A stretch of 42,817 nucleotides of DNA, taken from contig JAGXHL010000071.1 in NCBI GenBank assembly GCA_024636215.1, forward strand, positions 1 through 42,817, in the 5' to 3' direction. This document shows positions 17,691-24,934 of the stretch, piece by piece (within the stretch, counting starts at the first letter, position 1; every line of letters begins with the position of its first letter). The position numbers and the translations under genes were made by a program. The DNA comes from Deltaproteobacteria bacterium (lineage in GTDB: Bacteria; Desulfobacterota; Desulfuromonadia; Desulfuromonadales; BM103). Under the pieces are notes generated by a model, which was not told the origin of the DNA, ran no database searches, and worked only from the letters and a program-made list of their open reading frames with translations.

Positions 17691-18143
17691 TCACTTCTTC
17701 TTGACGTCCTTCTTCTTGACGTCCTTCTTCTTGACTTCTTTCTTCTTGTCGCCCTTCTTGTCGCCCTTCTTGTCGCCCTTCTTCTTGTCGCCCTTCTTCT
17801 TGTCATCTTTCTTCTTGTCGTCTTTCTTCTTGTCGTCTTTCTTCTTGACGTCCTTCTTCTTGTCGTCCTTCTTCTTGTCGTCCTTCTTCTTGTCGTCTTT
17901 CTTCATAGCCTTCTCCTTTTTGGTCCGCTTCTTCTTAGCAGGCTTCTTTACCGCCGCACCATCAATCACCGCTTTGGCCGCAGCGATCACCCGGTTTGCA
18001 CGAATCTCAGTGAATTTCGGCAAGGCCACGATGGTTGCGAGATTGGCAGCGGCCAGATCTTCGGCGGACTTGATGCCCAGTTCTGCCAGCAGGGGGACCG
18101 TTGCCGGCCCAATTCCCTTGACTTCGAGAAGCGATGTAGACAT
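17691..18143 (-). CDS. HhH-domain protein with (DDKKK)n lysine-rich tail
   Basis: 150 residues in two parts. Residues 1-64 form a helix-hairpin-helix pair (LLEVKGIGPATVPLLAELGI and IVALPKFTEIRANRVIAAAK), a fold that binds DNA or acts as a protein module. Residues 66-150 are almost only K, D and G, built of pentapeptides DDKKK, DVKKK and GDKKK, encoded by 15-bp tandem repeats. The tail resembles histone-H1-like or AlgP-like basic tails and would bind nucleic acid or polyphosphate. It lies between polyP genes on both sides, so a polyP-granule or nucleoid-linking protein is plausible; this is inference. TTAAGGAG sits 7 nt before the ATG. Confidence 0.8.
   Translation of the reverse strand: MSTSLLEVKGIGPATVPLLAELGIKSAEDLAAANLATIVALPKFTEIRANRVIAAAKAVIDGAAVKKPAKKKRTKKEKAMKKDDKKKDDKKKDDKKKDVKKKDDKKKDDKKKDDKKKGDKKKGDKKGDKKGDKKKEVKKKDVKKKDVKKK
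17694..17910. repeat. 15-bp tandem repeats encoding lysine-rich pentapeptides
   Basis: The coding strand repeats a 15-bp unit (one Asp/Lys pentapeptide) with point variants over about 210 bp, including shortened 12-bp versions (GDKK). Unit length is a multiple of three, so copy-number change would lengthen or shorten the tail without a frameshift. Confidence 0.8.
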
Positions 18144-18226
18144 GTCAGACTCCTTAACTTGGAAGGTTAGTGTCCCGTGTATGAATTGATACGGACAACC
18201 GGTTGGCCGTCGGTAAACTTACCGTG

Positions 18227-18255
18227 AATTTTAACCCTCGATAAGTATCTGTCAA
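18227..18255 (-). promoter_or_regulatory. possible promoter of lysine-tailed gene
   Basis: TTGACA (18255-18250) and AAAATT (18232-18227) are separated by 17 bp, about 84 bp upstream of the start codon and just after the sixA stop. The -10 match is weak. Confidence 0.35.
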
Positions 18256-18259
18256 CGGA

Positions 18260-18754
18260 TCACTCTCCGGCGCCGGGATAATCGTAGAACAGCAGACGTC
18301 CGCAGTCGAACTGGATATCCCGCCATGAGTCGACGCGGAAAGCCAGTTTCACCAAGCCACAGGTGACTATATTGCCGATTTTGCAGGGCGCAAACGCGTT
18401 CGCCAGGTCGGTCAGGCCGGGATTGTGCCCCACCAGCATGACATTTTGCCAGTCATCATCAAGTTGGCTCACCAGCTCAACGAGGGTTCCGAGTCCGGCC
18501 TCGTAGATGCAAGGCTCATAGCGGATCGCCGAAGACTGGTAAGGCAAAGCGGCCGCGACCGATTCTGCAGTACTACGGGCCCGTTTGGCCGGGCTGGAGA
18601 TGATGACCTCGGGGACTTCGCCAAGCATGGCCAGGCGCTGGCCAATGAGCGGCGCGTCCTGCCGACCGCGCTTGTTCAGCGGCCGGTCGAAATCATCACA
18701 TGCAGGATCCTTCCAACTGGACTTGGCATGACGCAGCAAGCTGAGGTATTTCAC
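18260..18754 (-). CDS. sixA: SixA-like histidine phosphatase
   Basis: 164 residues of the histidine phosphatase (phosphoglycerate-mutase-like) superfamily, SixA branch. The catalytic LLRHAKSSW motif (His8) is at the N-terminus. SSPAKRARSTAE and the second catalytic histidine in MLVGHNPGLTDLA follow. SixA dephosphorylates phosphohistidine proteins, though many relatives have other substrates. Its ATG overlaps the CYTH gene by 4 nt, and it ends the ppk1 operon. In a polyP operon it could act on phosphorylated small molecules or PPK-related phosphohistidine; this is speculation. Confidence 0.88.
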   Translation of the reverse strand: MKYLSLLRHAKSSWKDPACDDFDRPLNKRGRQDAPLIGQRLAMLGEVPEVIISSPAKRARSTAESVAAALPYQSSAIRYEPCIYEAGLGTLVELVSQLDDDWQNVMLVGHNPGLTDLANAFAPCKIGNIVTCGLVKLAFRVDSWRDIQFDCGRLLFYDYPGAGE

Positions 18755-19233
18755 GGCAGACTTCCGGCGGGCCAGGCCGCCAGCGGATACTCAGCAAGGC
18801 TGGCGTTATAAAACCGACTGTCATCGGTGACTTCCAAACCGATCCAGATGGGCAACTCGACCGCCTGATCTTCATGCTCGAGCTCGATTTCAGCCAGAAC
18901 CAGGCCTGCATTATCGCCCAAGAATTCGTCGACATCCCAAACCATGCCGGCATGGGGAACCCGATAGCGAATCTTTTCGATCAATGGTTTTCGGCAGAGT
19001 CTTTCGAGCATTTGCACGGCCTCATCGGCAGGGATAAGATATTCGAATTCCAGGCGGGAGGCACCTGTCGAAGCCCCCTTGATGGTCAGATAACCCAACT
19101 CCCCGGCCAGTCGTATCCGCACGGTTCGTTCCGGGTCGCTGCTCAGATAGCCCTGGCGATATTCAGTTCCGGACAAGCCTGTTTTCCAATCGCTGCCATG
19201 AACCAGGAATTTGCGTTCGATCTCTACTCCCAA
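18751..19233 (-). CDS. CYTH-domain protein (triphosphate tunnel metalloenzyme)
   Basis: 160 residues forming a complete CYTH domain. The signature ExExK is at E4, E6, K8 (VEIERKFLV). Charged strands follow: RQGYLS, RTVRIRL, YLTIKG, RLEFEYLIP, KIRYRV, WDVDEFLGD and LAEIELE. The enzymes hydrolyse triphosphates or inorganic tripolyphosphate with a divalent metal in a beta-barrel tunnel. Stand-alone bacterial forms are usually inorganic triphosphatases. Its start lies within the parA end (10-nt overlap) and its end overlaps sixA by 4 nt, so coexpression with ppk1 is certain if the operon is one transcript. Confidence 0.9.
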   Translation of the reverse strand: MGVEIERKFLVHGSDWKTGLSGTEYRQGYLSSDPERTVRIRLAGELGYLTIKGASTGASRLEFEYLIPADEAVQMLERLCRKPLIEKIRYRVPHAGMVWDVDEFLGDNAGLVLAEIELEHEDQAVELPIWIGLEVTDDSRFYNASLAEYPLAAWPAGSLP

Positions 19234-19985
19234 GCGACCCTCCCCTCGATGCGGGCCCGCACTTCCAGCCAGAGCGCGGCATAGGCCTGGCCAGCCCGGC
19301 TGCCCGCCGCGTAGCTGCCGAGCGGAGCGCGATGAACGCCCATTCGTTCCACGTCGCTGGAGTAAGGGATCTCGGTAATCAGCATGTGCGGGTATTGCCG
19401 CGGCAGGTCGGCGACGATCTCCTGGTGCAGCTTCTTGCGGCGGTCAACCATCGAGAAGAACGGCAGGATATGCAGCTTGTCAAGCCCCTGCTCGGCACGG
19501 AACGTCATCAGCTGCTGCAGGGTGCGCAACGACAGCGTCGTCGGGATGACCGGTACCAGCAGGGCGTCAGCGGCCTGGAAGACCGCTTCGGAGACCAGCG
19601 AGATGCTCGGCGGGCAATCGAGGATGATGCAGCCGTACTCGCCGCCGAGGGGTTTGAGCAGCTTGCGCAGCTGACGGGTCGGCTTCTTCTTTTCGTCGAG
19701 CAGCAAATCGAGATGCCGGTAAGAGAAATCCGCCGGCAGCAGATCGAGGTTCTCGAAGTCGGTGCCCTTGATCAGCCCGTCGAGGTCGTGCTTGCCGCTC
19801 ACCAACCCCTTGCCTCCTCCCTTGACTTTCGGCTTGACGCGAAAATAAAAGGTTGCCGCCGCCTGGGGATCGAGATCCCAGACCAGGGTGGGAATGCCGT
19901 CACGGGCGGCCATCCAGGCCAGATTCACTGCCGAGGCCGTCTTGCCGACCCCCCCTTTGATGTTGTAGGTAGCGAGTATTTTCAC
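19224..19985 (-). CDS. ParA/MinD-type partition ATPase
   Basis: 253 residues with a deviant Walker A KGGVGKTAS (residues 10-18, both signature lysines), switch/Walker A' DLDPQAAATF and Walker B IILDCPPSIS. ParA ATPases form dynamic patterns on the nucleoid and position plasmids, chromosomes or protein cargos such as carboxysomes. No ParB or parS is nearby. Instead the gene is embedded by 4-nt overlap between CHAD and CYTH genes in the ppk1 operon. A cargo-positioning role for polyphosphate granules is therefore an attractive inference. About 20 basic residues in the region 50-65 (VKPKVKGGGKG) form an insertion that is unusual for the short ParA family. Confidence 0.88.
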   Translation of the reverse strand: MKILATYNIKGGVGKTASAVNLAWMAARDGIPTLVWDLDPQAAATFYFRVKPKVKGGGKGLVSGKHDLDGLIKGTDFENLDLLPADFSYRHLDLLLDEKKKPTRQLRKLLKPLGGEYGCIILDCPPSISLVSEAVFQAADALLVPVIPTTLSLRTLQQLMTFRAEQGLDKLHILPFFSMVDRRKKLHQEIVADLPRQYPHMLITEIPYSSDVERMGVHRAPLGSYAAGSRAGQAYAALWLEVRARIEGRVAWE

Positions 19986-21562
19986 GGCATCTTTTTCTCA
20001 TCAGGCGACGGTTTAAACAGTTCATGACAGGTTCTTTGGTTGCCGGGTCGGGCGAACCGGGCAAAACGACAGAAAAAATTCTGCCGCTCAATAACCTGGC
20101 ACTTATACAGGGAATCGATCAGTACGCCCATGGCCATGAATACTTCTCCCGGCAGGTCGGCCTGTTCGGCCTGCATGGCATGGCCAAAATCTCTCAGGGC
20201 GTCGGCCTGGACCTCGAGGTCATGGAAATCCCCCAAAGAATCCTGCAGCCCCTTGAGGGCCTTGATCTGCTTGCTGATCACATCCGCCGGATAGAGGCTC
20301 TGGAAAAACTCCATCAGGTAGCGCAGCTTCTTGCAGCTGATGCGCAGTTCATGGAAGGCAACCGCCGGGGAGTCTGCTCTCATCGTCAACCCCTCCTCGA
20401 GGACCAGTCGATAGGTCTTCCAGCTCTTGCGGTTGGCAATTTCGAGAATCGGTCGCGAGGCAGTTTCCGGCCAGGAGGACTCATCCACCGGGCTCTCGAG
20501 GAACGTTCGCCACTCAACCAGCAGACGCCGGCAGCGCGCGGAGGCAAGCTGCCGTGCCAGCTTGCGTTGCTCCTGCCGTTGCTGCCTGTTCAGGTAATCC
20601 TGCAGCGGCTGCAGGTCATTCTGCATCGATGCCGGCAGGTCCTTTCGGTAGCTGGGAAATTTGAGCAGGTAGACATCAAGATCTCGGGTCGCACTGGTGA
20701 TCTGGCCGAGCCATTTGAACTCGGCACGAACGTGGTTGGCCACGGCAGACGGCAGGACCCCCTTGATCTGACTGAGCAAGCTGCGGGTGCGGCGCACGGC
20801 TACCCGGAGATCATGAAGAAATTCGGAATCGAGATTCTGTCTGGCCCCCTCCAGGTTACGTTCCATGGTGTCAAGCAGGTGGCGCAGTATCCTGCGCAAG
20901 GCCTCTCCGGCCGGCATCTCGGCCTGCAGCTCGACTTCCAGCTTGCTGCTGTAATCCCGAGGTTTTCGACCGGCACAGGCCAGTATCTCGTTGAGCTGTG
21001 GTCCGGCCATCTCGAGACTGAGCTGCGAGGTGAGTCGTTTTCGTGCCTTTTCAAAGGGTTTGAGATAACCCTTGACCGCTTCAATTCGCAGGCGCAGAGG
21101 CAGGGGTGACCCGGCAAGATCATCGCCACAAGGGTCCTGTCCCTCCTCAATCACAAGACGAAGTACTGTCTTGCCTGACTTGTTGAGCAGGGCAAAACGG
21201 TGAATTCGCAGCTGCAGCCGGGCAACCGGCAACAGGGCCCGCATCTTGATCACCTTGGCAAGCGAATCATGCAGCGGCCCGGAAGGAAGTTCGTCGACAA
21301 AACGTGGCACGGCATCCATAACCTGGCCGAGCTGACGGTGATCAGCGATGCGCCGCCAGCAGGTCCGAATTCGGGAGCCTTCCTGTTCTTCGACCAGGAC
21401 GCCGCCGGCGACGTGAATGCGCCAATCGAAGGTGTCATACCAGGTGCGCAAAACGTTGACAGTCGGCTCTTCCCGAAACCTTCCCGGGCCGGCAAGGACG
21501 TTCAGTAAATTGTCAGGTCTGGTCTCGTTTGGCAGTTTTACTATGTATGTGTCCTGAGTCAT
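19982..21562 (-). CDS. CHAD-domain protein with degenerate CYTH-like N-terminus
   Basis: 526 residues. The C-terminal part (about 225-500) is a CHAD domain, an all-helical bundle with conserved histidines and basic residues: EFLHDLRVAVRRTRSLL, SATRDLDVYLL, FHELRISCKKLRYLMEF and LQDSLGDFHDLEVQ. CHAD domains bind polyphosphate and target granules in the cytosol. The N-terminal ~200 residues look like a diverged CYTH domain without the ExExK motif, so triphosphatase activity is unlikely. The gene overlaps ppk1 by 4 nt upstream and parA by 4 nt downstream, placing granule targeting and ParA in one translational unit. Confidence 0.9.
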   Translation of the reverse strand: MTQDTYIVKLPNETRPDNLLNVLAGPGRFREEPTVNVLRTWYDTFDWRIHVAGGVLVEEQEGSRIRTCWRRIADHRQLGQVMDAVPRFVDELPSGPLHDSLAKVIKMRALLPVARLQLRIHRFALLNKSGKTVLRLVIEEGQDPCGDDLAGSPLPLRLRIEAVKGYLKPFEKARKRLTSQLSLEMAGPQLNEILACAGRKPRDYSSKLEVELQAEMPAGEALRRILRHLLDTMERNLEGARQNLDSEFLHDLRVAVRRTRSLLSQIKGVLPSAVANHVRAEFKWLGQITSATRDLDVYLLKFPSYRKDLPASMQNDLQPLQDYLNRQQRQEQRKLARQLASARCRRLLVEWRTFLESPVDESSWPETASRPILEIANRKSWKTYRLVLEEGLTMRADSPAVAFHELRISCKKLRYLMEFFQSLYPADVISKQIKALKGLQDSLGDFHDLEVQADALRDFGHAMQAEQADLPGEVFMAMGVLIDSLYKCQVIERQNFFCRFARFARPGNQRTCHELFKPSPDEKKMP

Positions 21563-23802
21563 CGATCCGTTCGCAGGTTGCGTCCGTTAATCCCCCTGGT
21601 TTTACGCTTGCGCAGTCGCGAGGCTTCACGGCTGCGTCTCTCTGCCAATTCAATCTGCATGGACTGGCTGCTGCGTGCTTCAACTGAGCCCTCGGTGCTG
21701 CGCTGCTGATAAGTGCCGTCTGTCTGCATCTCCCAGGCATTGCGCCGATCATTCAACTGCAGTTTCAGCAGCTGGCGAATTTCCTCCCTGAGGTGTGGGG
21801 ACTCCACCGGCACAACGACCTCGACCCGGTGCTCCAGATTGCGGTACATGGCATCGGCGGAACCGAGGTAAAATCGCTCGTCGCCGCCGTTGCGGAAATA
21901 ATAGATCCTTGCATGCTCGAGGAATCTGCCGACGATGGAAACAACCTGCATCGTCTCGGAAATCCCCACTAACCCGGGTATGACCCTGCAGCTGTCGCGG
22001 ATGATCAGATCGACCCTGACTCCAGCCATGGATGCTTCGTAGAGAGCCCGCGCGATCTCGGGATCCTCGAGAGCATTCATCTTGAAGATGATGTGCCCCG
22101 GCTGGTCGGGAGTGTGACGGCTGCTCTCCAGACGAATCCCGGCAAGCAGAGCCTTCTTCAGATGTTTCGGCGCCGGCAGCAACTTCTTATAGTTGCGCTT
22201 GGGCGTGTAACCGGTGGTCAGGTAGTTGAACAGCTCGGTGACGTCCTGGCCGATGTCCTTGTTGTAAAGGAACAGGCCAAGATCGCTGTACAGGCGAGCG
22301 GTCACCGGATGGTAATTGCCGGTGCCGATATGCACGTAGCGACGCAACCCCTTAAAATCCTGGCGCACGACTAAAATCACCTTGCAGTGGGTTTTAAGGT
22401 CGACTACGCCGTAGGTTACGTGGATGCCGGCTTCCTCCATGCGGTTGGCCAGGCGGATGTTGGCCTCCTCATCGAAGCGGGCCTTCAGTTCGACGACGAC
22501 GGCCACCTGCTTGCCGTTGTTGGCGGCGCGGATCAGGGTGTCGATGATCGGGCTGTTCGGCGAAGTGCGGTAGAGAGTCATTTTAATACCGCGTACCTTG
22601 GGATCGCTCGCCGCCTCAACGAGAAACCGCTCCACTGAAGAAGAAAACGACTCGTAGGGATGTTGCAACAGGATTTCCCTGGCCTCGCGGATGATATGGA
22701 AGATATTGCGCGAGGACTGCAGCAGCGGGTGATCGACCGGCACGTGAACGGAATCCTTGAGCTTGGGCAGATCAAGTCTGGCCAACTGCCAGAGATCGCG
22801 CATACCCATCATGCTGCGCACTTCAAAAACATCGGCCTCCTCGTCAAGGCCGAGCTCCGCCGCCAACTGCCCGCGATGCAGCACACTCATTTTCGGTTCG
22901 ACCTGCAAACGCACGATCGGCGCGAACTTGCGATCCTGCAAAGTCGATTCAATCTGAGCCATCAGGTCGTCGGCACGTTCTTCGTTGCGGCTGGTGTTGG
23001 CGTTACGTGTCACCCGGAACAATTCACAGTCGATTACCTCCATGTCCGGGAAAAGCAGGTCGAGGTTGTTGGCCATAACATCTTCGAGCAACACAAATTT
23101 CTGCTGACCGCCGATCGCGACAAAACGCTCGGCTCCGGCGCTGATCGGCACCTTAACCCGGGCCAGCGAGGAGCTTTGTCCCTGTGGGTAGCGCAGCGTC
23201 ACCAGCAGATTGATCGAAAGATTGGAGATGAACGGGAAGGGATGCGCCGGGTCAATCGACTGCGGCGTCACCAGGGGGAAGATATTGTTGAAGTAATCCT
23301 CACGAACGGTTTGTTGTTCGTTTTTGTCCAGATCGGTAAAGGCGTGCACCTCGATACCGGCAGTCTTCAGTTCCTGCCAGAGGACCGTGAGCAGCTTTTC
23401 GCGCTCCTCATGGTGCCGACGCACAAAATCATAGCACAAGGATATCTGCTCACGGGGAGTTCGGCCGTCGAGAGACTCTTCGCGGACACCGGCGCCAACC
23501 TGCTGCTTGAGTCCGCCTATACGCTTCATGAAAAACTCATCGAGATTGGAACCGGCTATAGCGGCGAACTTGACCCGCTCGAGCAGCGGCGTACGCGAGT
23601 CCTTGGCCTCGTTGAGGACCCGTTGGTTGAATTTCAGCCAGGTCAGCTCACGATTCAGGTAAATGCGCGGATCATCGAGATCGATTTTCTTTACCCGCGA
23701 GTCGGCGGCAGGCTTTTCCAAAGGAGCAACACTCTCGCGGTTAAGTGATTTCAGTCGGGGTTTGAGCGACTTCTCAACGAGTGTTGATTCTTTTTTTGCC
23801 AT
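21559..23802 (-). CDS. ppk1: polyphosphate kinase 1
   Basis: 747 residues, full length. It reversibly polymerises the gamma-phosphate of ATP into polyphosphate at the membrane or granule. The N-terminal domain starts YLNRELTWLKFNQRVL, with SNLDEFFMKRIGGL. Catalytic histidines correspond to His472 in DLKTHCK (the phosphorylated one) and His630 in EHARIYYF, spaced as in E. coli PPK (435/592). RRYVHIGTGNYH and FYLGSADAM are intact. It has a short Lys/Ser-rich N-terminal extension and an Arg/Ser-rich C-terminal tail (about 700-747) beyond the usual end. GGAG precedes the ATG. A Pho-box promoter lies about 65-95 bp upstream. First gene of the operon with CHAD, parA, CYTH and sixA. Confidence 0.96.
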   Translation of the reverse strand: MAKKESTLVEKSLKPRLKSLNRESVAPLEKPAADSRVKKIDLDDPRIYLNRELTWLKFNQRVLNEAKDSRTPLLERVKFAAIAGSNLDEFFMKRIGGLKQQVGAGVREESLDGRTPREQISLCYDFVRRHHEEREKLLTVLWQELKTAGIEVHAFTDLDKNEQQTVREDYFNNIFPLVTPQSIDPAHPFPFISNLSINLLVTLRYPQGQSSSLARVKVPISAGAERFVAIGGQQKFVLLEDVMANNLDLLFPDMEVIDCELFRVTRNANTSRNEERADDLMAQIESTLQDRKFAPIVRLQVEPKMSVLHRGQLAAELGLDEEADVFEVRSMMGMRDLWQLARLDLPKLKDSVHVPVDHPLLQSSRNIFHIIREAREILLQHPYESFSSSVERFLVEAASDPKVRGIKMTLYRTSPNSPIIDTLIRAANNGKQVAVVVELKARFDEEANIRLANRMEEAGIHVTYGVVDLKTHCKVILVVRQDFKGLRRYVHIGTGNYHPVTARLYSDLGLFLYNKDIGQDVTELFNYLTTGYTPKRNYKKLLPAPKHLKKALLAGIRLESSRHTPDQPGHIIFKMNALEDPEIARALYEASMAGVRVDLIIRDSCRVIPGLVGISETMQVVSIVGRFLEHARIYYFRNGGDERFYLGSADAMYRNLEHRVEVVVPVESPHLREEIRQLLKLQLNDRRNAWEMQTDGTYQQRSTEGSVEARSSQSMQIELAERRSREASRLRKRKTRGINGRNLRTDR

Positions 23803-23866
23803 GAGGTCTCCGGCAGTGCAAAATCAGGCATTGATTGCAGGATGATTTTAAGAGGAACATACCGAA

Positions 23867-23898
23867 CTAATATTTGAAAAACGTTAGCTTTTCGTTAA
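23867..23898 (-). promoter_or_regulatory. Pho box and promoter of ppk1 operon
   Basis: Minus-strand hexamers TTAACG (23898-23893) and CTAACG (23887-23882) are 11 bp apart. A good -10 TATTAG (23872-23867) follows after exactly 9 bp. Geometry matches the psiE, phoB and pstS sites. Predicted start near 23860, giving a leader of about 60 nt. Confidence 0.65.
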
Positions 23899-23957
23899 AA
23901 CGCTGCCGCAACCAGCGATTATTTAAAATTTACTCCGACGTAAAAAAAATGCAAATG

Positions 23958-23974
23958 CTAATACAATCCTAACC
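23958..23974 (+). promoter_or_regulatory. possible Pho box upstream of second HhH gene
   Basis: CTAATA (23958-23963) and CTAACC (23969-23974) are 11 bp apart, but the hexamer 9 bp downstream (GAGGAT) is a poor -10. It is weaker than the four main sites. Confidence 0.35.
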
Positions 23975-24036
23975 TTTTGCAGTGAGGATACAAGGTGAGT
24001 GTGAAGTATAATAATTATGATGCAAGGGAGGACCCT

Positions 24037-24570
24037 ATGGAATTCCATAACAAACTGCAGGAAATAGATGGTATCGATGAGGCCTGCGCCGACCGGATCA
24101 TCACAAAGGGTTTCGACACCCTTGAGAAGCTGGTCGATGCAAAGAGTGAAATACTGATTGAAGTGACCGGCCTTCCCAAAAAGGCGATCGCCAAAATCCA
24201 TAAGCAGGCAGGCAAAATGCTGGCCGGGATGCAGCTCGAGGAGGAATCTCTGACCGAACTGACCGAAGATGCCACCCGCCTGAAAGTCGAGGTTGAGCAG
24301 CTGGTCCTGAATATCCGCGAACGTTTCCGCGACGAGAATATGTCTAAAGAACATCTCAAGGAGCTGCGCAAGGAGACCTCGCGAACCCTAGCTTTCCTCG
24401 AGAAAGTCGAAGCCTCGCTCAGCGACCAGCTACGGCGACTCAGCAAAGGCCTGCTCAAAGCTGACCAGAAGATTTCACAGGTCTCCGGGCTGGGCGTCGA
24501 AGAGGTGGTGTCCGGGCTGAAAAAAGCCCGCAAGAAGATCGAAGATGCGACTGAAAAGAAGGTTCATTAA
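24037..24570 (+). CDS. HhH-domain/coiled-coil protein in polyP cluster
   Basis: 177 residues from ATG 24037, which has GGGAGG 5 nt upstream; an in-frame GTG at 23995 is a weaker choice. Residues 1-65 form an HhH pair (LQEIDGIDEACADRIITKGF and VTGLPKKAIAKIHKQAGKML) with the same layout as the lysine-tailed protein at 17691-18143. Residues 75-177 are long charged helices likely to form a coiled coil, ending in a lysine-rich stretch. No enzymatic motif is visible. It is divergent from ppk1, and a weak Pho box lies upstream. A structural DNA- or granule-associated role is inferred from the domain plus context. Confidence 0.75.
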   Translation: MEFHNKLQEIDGIDEACADRIITKGFDTLEKLVDAKSEILIEVTGLPKKAIAKIHKQAGKMLAGMQLEEESLTELTEDATRLKVEVEQLVLNIRERFRDENMSKEHLKELRKETSRTLAFLEKVEASLSDQLRRLSKGLLKADQKISQVSGLGVEEVVSGLKKARKKIEDATEKKVH

Positions 24571-24605
24571 TCATCTGATCTACAAATATCGCTTAAATTT
24601 TGCGC

Positions 24606-24746
24606 TCACCTCTTTTCTTTGACCTTTTTAATCTTTTCCGGCTTGCAAAGATGGGATTTTTTGTCGGTTTTTGCGCCGCACTTTTCGCAGGCAAAGGTTG
24701 CATCTTTCTTTTTGACTTCTGACTCGCCTTTCAGACACTTACTCAT
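24606..24746 (-). CDS. 46-residue Cys-rich (zinc-ribbon-like) peptide
   Basis: A short, well-formed gene: GAGG 5 nt before ATG 24746, TGA at 24608-24606. The peptide is very lysine-rich, with Cys4, a CEKC knuckle at residues 20-23, and a further His/Cys pair (SHLC, residues 31-34), giving a plausible CxxC...HxxC zinc site. Charged ends (KKKD, KIKKVKEKR) suggest nucleic-acid or polyanion binding. It is convergent with the HhH gene and divergent from ppx. I do not recognise a named family; its reality rests on the ribosome site and Cys pattern. Confidence 0.55.
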   Translation of the reverse strand: MSKCLKGESEVKKKDATFACEKCGAKTDKKSHLCKPEKIKKVKEKR

Positions 24747-24934
24747 AATGGCCTCGATAGTTCCCGTCTCAGATTTGTCTGTTTTCGCAATTATACGTTA
24801 CACTATTCTAGAATGTGTCATGAATCAACGAATGATGCACTCGCAAAAACTCATGGGATGGCTTAGCAAAAACTACATCCTACAAGGCTTGGTGTTTTTT
24901 CAAGCGACAAACGACAGCCTTCGACAAGAGACCA

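Noticed and set aside
17694..17910. Tandem repeats as a possible CRISPR array
   Set aside because: Repeats are contiguous 15-bp coding units without spacers and no cas genes are near.
19224..19985. ParA as part of a plasmid or phage partition locus
   Set aside because: No ParB, parS-like repeats or replication genes nearby; it is embedded in the ppk1 operon.
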